The notes under the pieces were generated by a model. It made no database searches. It saw only the letters and a list, made by a program, of their open reading frames with translations, and was not told the origin of the DNA. The position numbers were made by a program, and so were the translations under genes. This document shows positions 32,475 through 41,146 of a stretch of DNA of 56,970 nt, in pieces (the stretch's first letter is position 1; every line of letters begins with the position of its first letter). This stretch comes from an uncultured Lachnospiraceae bacterium (GTDB taxonomy: Bacteria > Bacillota > Clostridia > Lachnospirales > Lachnospiraceae). The stretch is from assembly GCA_910578085.1 (NCBI GenBank), contig CAJTPM010000001.1:1-56970 (forward strand), read 5' to 3'.

Positions 32475-33381
32475 CCCCTGTTACACGTTTAAAGTAATCT
32501 TCAAGGCTTTCTTCGCAAGTATGGGCTTCCGATACTTCTAAGCCATTTTCCACAAAAGCAGTAACAATTCTTCCTATTGGTAAATCAAGATTATGCACCT
32601 GTATATTGTGGTCGTCCTGTATGGTAAACCGGCTCTCATGGAAGATACGTTCTAAAATTCTTGCCGCCTGTGCCGTATCAGAAACAATAAACCGAATATG
32701 TTTGCTGCTCTTTGCTTCCAGTTCTGCAAGACTTTCTTCTTCCAGCAGTGTACCATGGTCGATAATGCCTATATCGTCTGCCAAAAGTGCAATCTCGGAA
32801 AGGATATGGCTGGAAATCAATATTGTTTTTCCACGCTCATTGCAGAGAGCACGGATAAAGGAACGGACTTCTGCAATTCCAATCGGGTCAAGACCGTTGA
32901 TCGGTTCGTCCAAAATCAAAAGCTCCGGGTCGTGCATAATGGCAAGGGCAATCGCCAGCCGCTGCTTCATACCAAGTGAATATTGGGAAAACAGCTTTTT
33001 ATCTTTGTAAGGCAGACCAACTAAATCAAGTGCGTTTTTAATTGCGCCTCGGTTCGGCACTCCCCGCAGAGTAGCAAAAATGCGCAGATTTTCGGTGGCT
33101 GTGAGATTAGGATAGAAGCCGGGAGATTCAATCAGACTGCCAATACGGGGCAACAGCCTTTTTTCATTTGCCTGTAAGGGCTTCCCCCAAATCGTCACTT
33201 CCCCGGAAGTCGGCTGTGTAAGTCCAAGCAGCATCTTCATGGTCGTTGTCTTTCCGGCTCCATTTCTGCCAAGTAGACCATAGATACGCCCTTTTTGAAC
33301 ATGAATGTTCAGATTGGCAACACTTTTTTGTATTCCGTATTGCTTTGTAAGATTTTTCGTTTCAATTACATATTTGCTCAT
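32458..33381 (-). CDS. Lantibiotic/bacitracin-type ABC transporter ATPase
   Basis: This 307-residue ATPase resembles BcrA/LanF proteins. It shows Walker A (GRNGAGKTT, near residue 40), signature YSLGMKQRLAIALAIM, Walker B (LLILDEPINGLDP) and the switch His in SSHI. The C-terminal 80 residues form the usual extension. AAGGAGG lies before the ATG. Its promoter region carries four TTGCA repeats at 11-bp spacing (33425-33462), typical of regulator-activated immunity operons. Confidence 0.92.
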   Translation of the reverse strand: MSKYVIETKNLTKQYGIQKSVANLNIHVQKGRIYGLLGRNGAGKTTTMKMLLGLTQPTSGEVTIWGKPLQANEKRLLPRIGSLIESPGFYPNLTATENLRIFATLRGVPNRGAIKNALDLVGLPYKDKKLFSQYSLGMKQRLAIALAIMHDPELLILDEPINGLDPIGIAEVRSFIRALCNERGKTILISSHILSEIALLADDIGIIDHGTLLEEESLAELEAKSSKHIRFIVSDTAQAARILERIFHESRFTIQDDHNIQVHNLDLPIGRIVTAFVENGLEVSEAHTCEESLEDYFKRVTGGEGIA

Positions 33382-33407
33382 TGCGAAACCTCCTTTTCAT
33401 ATCTGCC

Positions 33408-33462
33408 ATTCTACCACGCCAACCTTGCATTAACCTTGCACCAATCTTGCATTAACCTTGCA
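33408..33462 (-). promoter_or_regulatory. Regulated promoter of the immunity ABC operon with four 11-bp-spaced repeats
   Basis: On the plus strand TTGCA occurs at 33425, 33436, 33447 and 33458, exactly 11 bases apart, one helical turn each. On the minus strand the -10 TAGAAT (33408-33413) lies 11 bases downstream of the array, which therefore covers the -35 and upstream region. SpaR/NisR-type regulators bind pentamer repeats with this period. Confidence 0.7.
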
Positions 33463-33521
33463 ATTTGGAAAAGGCAGATTTTTACAAATAATTACTCCCG
33501 CCGTAAGGGGGCGGGAGCTGA

Positions 33522-34445
33522 TTAGTCTATCAAAGGAAAAAACAGGGTGAAAATTGTTCCTTTCCCCGGTGTGCTGTCTGCCGTTATTGTTCCGTTTAAT
33601 TTTTCAACAAGCTCATGTACGATAGACAGACCAAGACCGCTGCCTTTTTCAGACCGCCCCTTATCGCATTTATACAGCCGATCAAAAATATGCTTTAAAT
33701 CCTCCTTATCAATCCCTATTCCATTATCAGACAGGAGAATTTTTATATTCCTGTTCTGTTCCGATAAAACTATTTCAATTTTATCTGCATGGCTATGGGA
33801 GATTACATTTTGTATCAGGTTGTTTAATATCCGCATATATCCGTCCGGGTCAATCTGCACCCGGAAAGGCTGTTCTGGAATGTCAATCGTGAAATCTACT
33901 TGTACATCTTCAAATATCGGTATCCAGTCAATTAGTATATTGCGCGTCAGCTCTGTTAAATCAATCTCCGCTATGTTCATGGAAAATTCATTAGAACCTA
34001 ACTTAAACCAATCAAAAAGCACGTCTATATATTCTTTCAAGTCATGCGCTTTCCGGCGGGCAGTTTCTATATAGTCGTCACGTTCTTTTCCGTTTACAAT
34101 CCCTTTGTGTGCAGCGTCCAAATACCCAATCAGTGTGGTAAGCGGTGTCCTTACATCATGGGAAAGGCTCGTCATAAGCTGCCTGTTTGTTTCGTCCGTC
34201 TGGTGACAGGCAGAAAGCCTTTTTTCATAAGACAGGATAATATCGTTGATTGCATAAGCAAGGGGGGCAATAAGCTCATGTGTTTCTGCTAAAATACGCC
34301 TGTTTCCATTCCCATTTTTTATATCTTCCAAAGCATCAGATATTTCCGAAATCTCCTTTTTTACACGCCGGACGGTCCGCACAGAACTGCAAACAGATAA
34401 AAGGACAATCACTATTTCAATCACAATGACAGCTTCTGTATACAA
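33522..34445 (-). CDS. Sensor histidine kinase of the immunity cassette
   Basis: This 307-residue kinase has a single N-terminal membrane helix (about 5-21) and almost no outside region. A short linker precedes the phospho-acceptor His96 in SLSHDVRTPLTTLIGY. The N box (NNLIQNVISH), G1 box (LSDNGIGI), F box and G2 box (GSGLGLSI) are present. Lack of an outside sensor suggests it reads the state of the membrane or of the exporter itself, as in peptide-resistance systems. It follows its regulator by three bases. Confidence 0.9.
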   Translation of the reverse strand: MYTEAVIVIEIVIVLLSVCSSVRTVRRVKKEISEISDALEDIKNGNGNRRILAETHELIAPLAYAINDIILSYEKRLSACHQTDETNRQLMTSLSHDVRTPLTTLIGYLDAAHKGIVNGKERDDYIETARRKAHDLKEYIDVLFDWFKLGSNEFSMNIAEIDLTELTRNILIDWIPIFEDVQVDFTIDIPEQPFRVQIDPDGYMRILNNLIQNVISHSHADKIEIVLSEQNRNIKILLSDNGIGIDKEDLKHIFDRLYKCDKGRSEKGSGLGLSIVHELVEKLNGTITADSTPGKGTIFTLFFPLID

Positions 34446-34448
34446 CGG

Positions 34449-35141
34449 TCATACCTCCTTACTGAAACGATAGCCAATCCCTTTTACTGTCTGGATATAT
34501 TTAGGGCTTCCGGGATTTTCTTCTATTTTTTTCCGTAAACGGCTAATGATTGCCATAATATTACTATCATCATACACATATTCCTCGCCCCATACTTTTT
34601 CATATATTTGCTGTTTTGTCAGTATTTTCCCTTGATTTTTAGCAAGGAACAGAAGAAGATCAAATTCTTTCGGGGGAAGTTCATATTCTCCATTTATTGT
34701 GACAATGGAACGGCTATTAAAATCAATCGTCAACCCGTCAAACTCAAATTTCTGTGTCTGTCCGTCTTTTGGGTTGAAACGGGTATAGCGTCTAATCAAT
34801 GAAACAATACGGGCAATCAGCTCGTCCATATCAAAAGGTTTTGTTAAATAATCATCGGCTCCTGCCCGCAAACCACGCACTTTTGAAGCACTGTCATTTT
34901 TTGATGTGAACATTAAAATAGGCAGACTGCTTTCCTGTCTAATCTGTTCTAATGTTTCAAAGCCATCGAAACCGGGCATCATTACGTCCAGTATGACAAG
35001 CTGGTATTCCTTTTCTTTTAGTTGCAGCAAGCCGGATTTCCCAGAATAGCAACAGTCAGCTTCTATACACTCTTGTAAAATACTTTGCTTGATTAGTGCG
35101 CAAAGCTCTCTATCATCATCAATAATTAAAACTTTATTCAT
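34449..35141 (-). CDS. Response regulator of the immunity cassette
   Basis: This 230-residue OmpR-family regulator has Asp8-Asp10, phospho-acceptor Asp52 in LDVMMPGFDG, and the TKPF lysine in the receiver. The winged helix ends YIQTVKGIGYRF. The gene overlaps the small HTH gene upstream by eight bases and is followed by its kinase. The TTGCA array at 33425-33462 is its likely binding site. Confidence 0.93.
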   Translation of the reverse strand: MNKVLIIDDDRELCALIKQSILQECIEADCCYSGKSGLLQLKEKEYQLVILDVMMPGFDGFETLEQIRQESSLPILMFTSKNDSASKVRGLRAGADDYLTKPFDMDELIARIVSLIRRYTRFNPKDGQTQKFEFDGLTIDFNSRSIVTINGEYELPPKEFDLLLFLAKNQGKILTKQQIYEKVWGEEYVYDDSNIMAIISRLRKKIEENPGSPKYIQTVKGIGYRFSKEV

Positions 35142-35325
35142 GTTTTTTGTTCCCTTCTGCTTTCAACCGGGCATCTGTTGGTTTTTCTGCGTCTTTTGGT
35201 ATCAGCCATAGCCGACTAAATTTTGCTACACCCGGTATGCGGTTTTCCTCACATAGCTTTTGCACCCGTCTTTCTGAAATGCCCCATTTCTTCGCCGCTT
35301 CCGGGGCAGAAATAAACTCTAACAT
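35134..35325 (-). CDS. Small helix-turn-helix protein heading the immunity cassette
   Basis: This 63-residue protein is almost entirely a MerR/excisionase-like winged helix: EFISAPEAAKKWGISERRVQ then KLCEENRIPGVAKFSRLWLI and PKDAEKPTDAR. It overlaps the response-regulator gene and has its own strong promoter (35364-35392). It may act as a DNA-binding accessory factor or be a relic of an excisionase. The N-terminal 50 residues of the DNA methyltransferase at 51952-54114 have nearly the same motif (ISERRVQKLCE, then a WLIPD core), so this HTH type is used in two settings in the window. Confidence 0.85.
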   Translation of the reverse strand: MLEFISAPEAAKKWGISERRVQKLCEENRIPGVAKFSRLWLIPKDAEKPTDARLKAEGNKKHE

Positions 35326-35363
35326 TTTCGGTCTCCCTCGCTTTCCTAAGTTCTATCACTATA

Positions 35364-35392
35364 ATTATATACGGTTAGCCGAATAAATTCAA
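35364..35392 (-). promoter_or_regulatory. Promoter of the HTH-regulator-kinase genes
   Basis: On the minus strand TTGAAT (35387-35392), 17 bases, then TATAAT (35364-35369) form a near-consensus sigma-A promoter some 40 bases before the ATG at 35325. Confidence 0.7.
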
Positions 35393-36167
35393 GAAATTAA
35401 ATAATGCTTGGCATTTTAATCGTCTTGTACGGTGTTGCAGGTAGTGAGGGAACTATCAAGAGAGTTTGGGATATTTCCCAACAAGCAAATCTGTCCGGCA
35501 AGCCGCAGACGGGCAGATTTACGGAAAAGGGTACTGTTTTCCCGTCAAAGGGAGAGTGGTTAGGGGAACGGAAAGGAAGGAAAGGGATAGGAAAAGGTGT
35601 TTTGTATATCTGTATTTCTTTTCTCTTTACTTAGTAAATTAGTATTTAATATATCTTTATTTAATTGCATTGGATTTTCCAATATCGGGCAAACTCGGTT
35701 GAGATTCTTTTGGAAAATAGGCATAGCTTCAGCACTCCTTTTGCTGTAGGTATGTTACGCAATAGAACGCCATTTTGCCGAGGGTAGCTATAAATCCTTA
35801 TCTCCGGCATAAACACGCCCGCAAAGCCGCTTGTAGCAAGGCTCTTTTTGTTTCTATTGCGTAACATAAGGCTATAAAAACCGGCGTTCCCGTTCTCCCT
35901 GTTATGGGATAGAGAAACGCCGTGTCTGTGTCATATTCAATTTTCTTTTATTCGTTCAATGCTGTACTGATATTAGAGCTTGCAGAATTCCGGGCGGCAT
36001 ATCAAGGCTCTTTCCCTTAAAAGTAGTAAATTGGTACTAAATTCAGCTTGAAATCCTGCTTGTCTGCCTGTAAATCAAGGCTTTTTTGAGATAATCAACC
36101 ATTTTATAGAAATAGTGTACCTTTCACGGCGGCCGATCCGTCCTACTGTCTGGGAAGATGTATCGGC
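35393..36167. other. Noncoding A+T-rich boundary region of the immunity cassette
   Basis: About 770 bases with no credible gene. Plus-strand frames at 35404-35634 and a minus frame at 35661-35867 lack family features and starts. It holds the inverted-repeat element at 35751-35868 and another stem-loop-prone stretch near 35880-35925 (GGCGTT and AACGCC arms). A CAAGGCT-containing motif recurs at about 35838, 36003 and 36076, each followed by T-rich sequence. The character differs from the G+C-richer gene to the right (GH51), so it is probably the end of a transferred segment. Confidence 0.45.
35751..35868. repeat. 118-bp element with perfect 17-bp inverted repeats
   Basis: TATGTTACGCAATAGAA (35751-35767) and its exact reverse complement (35852-35868) enclose 84 bp without coding potential. 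Inside is a small hairpin (AGC/CTTG with CAAG/GCT near 35825-35842) followed by CTTTTTGTTT, which would act as a plus-strand terminator. It may be a miniature transposon or the terminator of a lost gene. No target duplication was found. Confidence 0.6.
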
Positions 36168-37685
36168 CTATTTCTTCCCAAGCCTTATAACATTCCAAGA
36201 CGTTTTATGTAAAGTACTTGTCACTCTCCCGTGATCCATCACAGAATCCCTGACCGAGACAGGCTGCACTTTTTCACTTCCCGCTCCGTTCACCGCTTTC
36301 AGATCGTCTGTCTCCAGAACAACATGCTCCAAAAGGGAATATCCCTCAAACCCGCGCACATCCGTCTCCAGCACGATATCTCCCTCGAGATTCCTGTTTA
36401 CCGCAAAGATCGTCAGTTCCTCTTTTTCCTCATTCCACACGGTTACGCTCTCCACATCCGTCACATTCTCATGTTTTGCCGTATCATGCACCGGTGTGTG
36501 GAGTACCGGTCTGAGCACAACACCCCTGCCGTATCTGGAAGCATGGAAAAACGGGTAGAAGATCGTCTGTCTCCAGGCGGGACCGCCGCCCCGCTCTGTC
36601 ATCACCGGCGCGATCACATTAACAAGCTGCGCCAGACAGGCGATCTTCACTCTGTCGGCATGTTTCAGGAGCGTGATTAACATCAGGCCCACCAGAAGCG
36701 CATCCTCAAAGGTATAAATATCCTCAAGAAGGGGCGGGGCGATCTGCCAGGGACGGTTCTCCATCGTATCCTTCTCAAAATCTCTGGTGTGGAACCATAC
36801 GTTCCATTCGTCGAAACTGATATTGATATTCTTCTTTCCCCGCTTTTTCGCCTTCACATAATCGCAGGTCGCGATCACCGAACGGATAAACTCATCCATA
36901 TCGTCGGATTTTGCCAGATAGTCCGCCGTATCGTTCGCCTCATTTCCATAATACTGGTGCATCGATACATAATCCACCCAGTCATAGGTATACTCCAACG
37001 TCCTTGACTCCCATCTCGCAAAAGTGGGCATGTCAAGATTAGAGCTTCCACAGGAAACCAGTTCGATGGACGGATCGATCAGCTTCATCGCCTTTCCCGT
37101 CTCCTCGGCGAGCCTGCCATACTCTTCCATCGTCTTATGCCCCAGCTGCCAGGGACCGTCCATCTCGTTTCCGAGACACCAAACTTTGATGTTGTGCGGC
37201 TCCTTCACCCCATGGGAAATACGCAGGTCGCTGTATTTCGTCCCGCCCGGATGGTTACAGTACTCCAACAGATTGCAGGCATCCGCTATCCCTCTTGTTC
37301 CGAGGTTTACCGCCATCATCATCTCCGAATTGACCTTCTTCAGCCATTTTGCAAACTCATTCACACCGACTTCATTTTTCTCTAAACTCCGCCACGCAAG
37401 ATCCAGCCTTTTCGGTCTGTTTTCCACCGGCCCCACGCCGTCTTCCCATTCGTAGCCGGAAACAAAATTCCCGCCCGGATAACGGATGATAGGCACGCCA
37501 AGTTCCTTCACCATCTCTATCACGTCCCTGCGAAAGCCGTCCTCATCAGACAGGGGATTCCCCGGCTGATACAGGCCGTCATAGACCGCGCGGCCCAAAT
37601 GCTCGATAAAAGAACCGTAGATCCTTTTATCGACTTTTGCCACTTTATACTCTTTGTCAATTATCATTTTTGCACTTTTTGCCAT
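36168..37685 (-). CDS. Alpha-L-arabinofuranosidase, GH51
   Basis: This 505-residue enzyme removes terminal arabinose from arabinan or arabinoxylan oligosaccharides. GH51 landmarks: YGSFIEHLGRAVYDGLYQ, RYPGGNFVSGYEW, the acid/base Glu in WCLGNEMDGPWQ, HQYYGNE, and the nucleophile Glu in ISFDEWNVW. No signal peptide is present, so it works in the cytosol on imported oligosaccharides. A sugar ABC permease remnant sits just upstream (37737-37827), so a transporter was once linked. The divergent ArsR-like regulator at 38260-39240 is the likely controller. Confidence 0.95.
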   Translation of the reverse strand: MAKSAKMIIDKEYKVAKVDKRIYGSFIEHLGRAVYDGLYQPGNPLSDEDGFRRDVIEMVKELGVPIIRYPGGNFVSGYEWEDGVGPVENRPKRLDLAWRSLEKNEVGVNEFAKWLKKVNSEMMMAVNLGTRGIADACNLLEYCNHPGGTKYSDLRISHGVKEPHNIKVWCLGNEMDGPWQLGHKTMEEYGRLAEETGKAMKLIDPSIELVSCGSSNLDMPTFARWESRTLEYTYDWVDYVSMHQYYGNEANDTADYLAKSDDMDEFIRSVIATCDYVKAKKRGKKNINISFDEWNVWFHTRDFEKDTMENRPWQIAPPLLEDIYTFEDALLVGLMLITLLKHADRVKIACLAQLVNVIAPVMTERGGGPAWRQTIFYPFFHASRYGRGVVLRPVLHTPVHDTAKHENVTDVESVTVWNEEKEELTIFAVNRNLEGDIVLETDVRGFEGYSLLEHVVLETDDLKAVNGAGSEKVQPVSVRDSVMDHGRVTSTLHKTSWNVIRLGKK

Positions 37686-37736
37686 GTGCCGACCTCCCTG
37701 CTTAAATTTACTTTCCGACCTGTCCCTGTCCGGTTA

Positions 37737-37827
37737 TCAGCCTTTCACACCGCCCGCCGTCATGCCTTCAATAAAGTAAGACTGAAAACATATAAACAGG
37801 AGCAGCACGGGAACGATAGCAAAACAG
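37737..37827 (-). pseudogene. C-terminal remnant of a carbohydrate ABC permease
   Basis: A minus-strand frame reads GSCFAIVPVLLLFICFQSYF then IEGMTAGGVKG and a stop at 37737-37739. This is the conserved C terminus of MalG/AraQ-type sugar permeases. The upstream part is absent, replaced by unrelated sequence. Only about 30 codons remain directly before the arabinofuranosidase gene. Confidence 0.75.
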
Positions 37828-38070
37828 GAACCTGCTATCAATAATTTTTATACCTCCCATTGATCTTTTTTTTCCAAAATTCTGCAGTATTTCGGAATCA
37901 GTTTCTACACATGTATTGTGTACTTTCTCAATCAGCGCTGTTTCTTGAATTAATCTATAAGCTAATTCTATTATAACTTCTCCCTGTCTTTCTTTCAACT
38001 GCAAACTACTTTCCCATGAATATTTCGTTACATTACACAAAAATCCCCTGTTTCATTTATGCAAACCTTA

Positions 38071-38100
38071 ATATCAATTAAGTTTTAACTTAATTGATAT
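38071..38100. promoter_or_regulatory. Perfect 30-bp palindrome between the arabinofuranosidase and regulator genes
   Basis: Two 14-bp arms (38071-38084 and 38087-38100) are exact reverse complements around TT. It lies about 160 bases before the divergent regulator gene. It is a good operator candidate; a terminator is less likely because no strong T-run follows. Confidence 0.5.
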
Positions 38101-38198
38101 ATTTGTTTCCATCTCCGAAAGCAGGGAAACAGCTAACTTCATCAGCAGCGGTTCATCCTGTATTATTTTTTCAATTTATATACAAAACCGCCTTTTTA

Positions 38199-38207
38199 TG
38201 TTATAAT
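38199..38207 (+). promoter_or_regulatory. Extended -10 promoter of the ArsR-like regulator
   Basis: TG-T-TATAAT (38199-38207) is an extended -10 element about 50 bases before the ATG at 38260. No clear -35 is visible. Confidence 0.45.
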
Positions 38208-38259
38208 TCCCATACTCTTTATGGAACGATTTCAGCAATAACAGGGTAGGAGAACAGAC

Positions 38260-39240
38260 ATGCAGGTATGGATTTGCGAAGAAAATATTCCTTTTTTTGA
38301 GGCGCTTTCGAGTCCTGTGCGAATCAAGATTATAGAATATCTTGCGGAAGGCGATGCAAATATTAAAGAACTGGCCGAGGCGGTAGGCGTCACCAGCGCC
38401 ATGGTCACTTCCCATATCCATAAACTGGAACAGGTCGGTCTTGTCACCTCCACCCGCTCCAAAAAAGAGGGAAAAGTATGCTCTCTTGTCAATCAGTGGT
38501 ATGCCCTGCGTCTCCCCACCGCCAATTTTCACCAGATCCAGAACTATGAGCTGAATATCGGCGTCGGCAAATATGCAAGGATTTCCGCAACACCGACCTG
38601 CGGGCTGGCAGATTCCGAAAAACTGATCCACAGTTGTGATGATCCCAAATGTTTTTATGATCCGGACCGTTTCGACGCCCAGCTTCTCTGGTTTACAAAC
38701 GGCTATGTGGAATATGAAGTGCCCAATTATGTTCCCGAAAACTTCAATATTGTGGATATTGAAATTTCTGCGGAATTATCATCGGAATATCCCAACACCA
38801 AAGACAACTGGGAATCTGATATCAATCTCTATTTAAACGGCGAAATGCTCTGTTCCTGGGTATCTCCCGGGGATTACGGAAACCGCAGAGGAAAGTACAC
38901 CCCCAGCTGGTGGCTCAGCAATCAGTACGGTCTTTTAAAGCGCTATGAGATCAACCGCCAGGGCGTCTATCTCGACAAGGAACAGCAATCCGAAAAGACG
39001 TTAGACGACTTCCACACAGAGCGAAGCGTATGGACAATACGTTTTGAAGTGTCGGATGAAAAGCGCAGGCCCGGGGGGCTGACCATTTTCGGAGAAAAAT
39101 TTGGAGATTTCGCCAGAGCCATTCAGGTAAAGGTCAATTATGAACGGTCTTCCGTATCGGCATCGGAAAAGAAAGACAGCCTGTTTGAAAATCAACCGGC
39201 TTACCGCTGGGGAAAAAAATACGCTGAAAATCAGAGATAA
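38260..39240 (+). CDS. ArsR-like winged-helix regulator with C-terminal ligand domain
   Basis: This 326-residue protein begins with an ArsR-type winged helix (about 8-90: FFEALSSPVRIKIIEYLAEG, then IKELAEAVGVTSAMVTSHIH). The remaining 230 residues form a beta-rich domain without a name I recognise, with CDDPKCF, FNIVDIEISAELSSEYP and SWVSPGDYGNRRGKYTP. Long regulators of this type occur beside plant-glycan genes in Lachnospiraceae, so it probably senses an arabinose-containing sugar and controls the GH51 gene. AGGAG-like GGTAGGAG lies before the ATG. Confidence 0.75.
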   Translation: MQVWICEENIPFFEALSSPVRIKIIEYLAEGDANIKELAEAVGVTSAMVTSHIHKLEQVGLVTSTRSKKEGKVCSLVNQWYALRLPTANFHQIQNYELNIGVGKYARISATPTCGLADSEKLIHSCDDPKCFYDPDRFDAQLLWFTNGYVEYEVPNYVPENFNIVDIEISAELSSEYPNTKDNWESDINLYLNGEMLCSWVSPGDYGNRRGKYTPSWWLSNQYGLLKRYEINRQGVYLDKEQQSEKTLDDFHTERSVWTIRFEVSDEKRRPGGLTIFGEKFGDFARAIQVKVNYERSSVSASEKKDSLFENQPAYRWGKKYAENQR

Positions 39241-39283
39241 TCGCTGTAAGCTTTGAGATGGCTGCTCACAGCTTTCGGGAAGA

Positions 39284-39326
39284 CCGGATGGACTGATCCG
39301 GAATCGAAGGGGATCAGTCCATCCGG
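39284..39326. terminator. Bidirectional terminator between convergent genes
   Basis: A perfect 16-bp stem (39284-39299 with 39311-39326) with an 11-nt loop lies between the plus-strand regulator and the minus-strand glucosidase, 45 bases after one stop and 20 after the other. Confidence 0.7.
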
Positions 39327-39345
39327 ATAAAAGTTATTACCGGAA

Positions 39346-41034
39346 TCAGACAGTCATCAGCACAAACGCCTCATAAGGCCCCAGCACAGTCTCCGCCTCG
39401 TCATATCTGCTTTCCGCTTCGCCGCCTCTCTCTACCCTGTTGGCAATCAGACAGTCTGCCCCCACAAACGCCTCCGGTATACTAAAGGGCACCTCGCTGT
39501 CGGTAAAATTACACACCACAAGCAGTTTCTTTTCCTCCAGCGTTCTCGTATAGACAAACAACTCTTCACTGTCCGCAAGCAGCAGTTCATAGTTTCCGTA
39601 CACGATGACCGGATGTTCTTTCCGCAGCGCGATCAGCTTTCTGTAGTAATGGAAGACAGACTCCGGATCTTCCGTCTCCGTCTTCGCATTGATTTCTTTA
39701 TAATTCAGGTTCACCGCAATCCAGGGTTTTCCCGTCGTAAATCCCGCCTCATTCGTATCATCCCACTGCATCGGCGTCCTAGCGTTATCGCGGCTGCGGC
39801 TGACAATGCAGGGCCAGAACTCCTCATGAGAGACCAGACCGCTCTCGCACCACTCCTCATAGGCGTGGATGCTCTCGATATCCCGGAATTCGTCGGGGGA
39901 GCTAAACGGATAATTGGTCATCCCCAGCTCCTCGCCCTGATAAATATAGGGCGTTCCCTGCATCATATGCAGGCAGGTTGCTAGCATCTTCGCGGAAAGC
40001 TCTCTGTACTGCGGACGGTCGTCCCCGAAGCGGGAAACGGCTCTGGGCTGGTCGTGATTGTCCCAGAACAGACTGTTCCAGGCTTTACCGTACAGCTCCG
40101 TCTGCCAGTGCGACATGATTTTTTTAAGCTCTGTGAGCGGCATCCTCTCATCCGTCCACTTTCCGTATTTTCCCGGATCGCTTACATGTTCAAACTGGAA
40201 CACCATATTCAGTTCCCCGGTATCCTCGCCGGCGTACTGCTTCGCCAGTTCCGTGGTAACGCCCGCCGTCTCTCCCACGGTCATGATATCATATTTGGAC
40301 AGCACCTCCCGGTTCATCTCCTGCAGATATCTGTGGACATTGGGCCCGTGTACGCAGTATGGATCAAAGCTCCCATAGAGACCGTTTATCTCACCGTCCG
40401 GCATTTCTTTCGTCTTGGAGATCATGCTGATGACGTCCATGCGGAACCCGTCGATCCCTTTCTCACACCACCAGGTCATCATATCGAAAACTTCCCTGCG
40501 CACCTTCTCGTTATCCCAGTTTAAATCAGGCTGCTTTTTGGAAAACAGGTGCAGATAATACATCCCTGTCTCCTGATCGTACTCCCATGCCGGACCGCCG
40601 AAGCAGGAACCCCAGTTGTTGGGCGGCGTATTCTCCCCCTTCCCTTCCCGCCAGATATAGTAGTCGCGATACTTATTCTCTTTCGACTTTCTGCTCTCCA
40701 CAAACCATCTGTGTTCGTCGGAAGTATGGTTCACCACCAGATCCATCACAATCCGGATCCCCCGCTCATGCGCCGCTGACAGCAGTTCGTCAAAGTCCTC
40801 CATGGTTCCAAACTCTTCCATGATCTCCTGATAATCGCTGATATCATAGCCATTGTCGTCGTTGGGAGATTTGTACACCGGCGACATCCATACCACGTCG
40901 ATCCCCAAATATTTTAAATAGTCAAGTCTGCTTGTGATCCCTTTTAAATCGCCAATCCCGTCCCCGTTGCTGTCCATAAAGCTTCGGGGGTAAATCTGAT
41001 AAATAACCGCCTCTTTCCACCATGCTCTGTTCAT
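39346..41034 (-). CDS. GH13 alpha-glucosidase (oligo-1,6-glucosidase type), copy 1
   Basis: This 562-residue cytosolic enzyme hydrolyses short alpha-glucosides such as isomaltose or maltose. The start at 41034 gives the classical N terminus RAWWKEAVIYQIYPRSFMDS, with AAAGGAAG upstream; the frame runs 32 codons further without family similarity. GH13 residues: DLVVNHTSDEH, nucleophile Asp in GFRMDVISM, acid/base Glu in MTVGETAG, and the third Asp in WDNHDQPR. It lies 112 bases downstream of a second GH13 gene; the two make a tandem pair that probably differ in substrate. Confidence 0.94.
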   Translation of the reverse strand: MNRAWWKEAVIYQIYPRSFMDSNGDGIGDLKGITSRLDYLKYLGIDVVWMSPVYKSPNDDNGYDISDYQEIMEEFGTMEDFDELLSAAHERGIRIVMDLVVNHTSDEHRWFVESRKSKENKYRDYYIWREGKGENTPPNNWGSCFGGPAWEYDQETGMYYLHLFSKKQPDLNWDNEKVRREVFDMMTWWCEKGIDGFRMDVISMISKTKEMPDGEINGLYGSFDPYCVHGPNVHRYLQEMNREVLSKYDIMTVGETAGVTTELAKQYAGEDTGELNMVFQFEHVSDPGKYGKWTDERMPLTELKKIMSHWQTELYGKAWNSLFWDNHDQPRAVSRFGDDRPQYRELSAKMLATCLHMMQGTPYIYQGEELGMTNYPFSSPDEFRDIESIHAYEEWCESGLVSHEEFWPCIVSRSRDNARTPMQWDDTNEAGFTTGKPWIAVNLNYKEINAKTETEDPESVFHYYRKLIALRKEHPVIVYGNYELLLADSEELFVYTRTLEEKKLLVVCNFTDSEVPFSIPEAFVGADCLIANRVERGGEAESRYDEAETVLGPYEAFVLMTV

Positions 41035-41146
41035 ATTTATATCTTCCTTTCCTCTTTTATTTTTCTCATAGCAACGATGACGCTTCGGCCTGACTTCAGC
41101 CAGCCCGGACAGATATATCCCCAACGCCATCGTTCATCCATCCCTG

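Noticed and set aside
35404..35634. 76-codon plus-strand gene
   Set aside because: It has no ribosome site or recognisable domain, and lies in a noncoding-looking border region.
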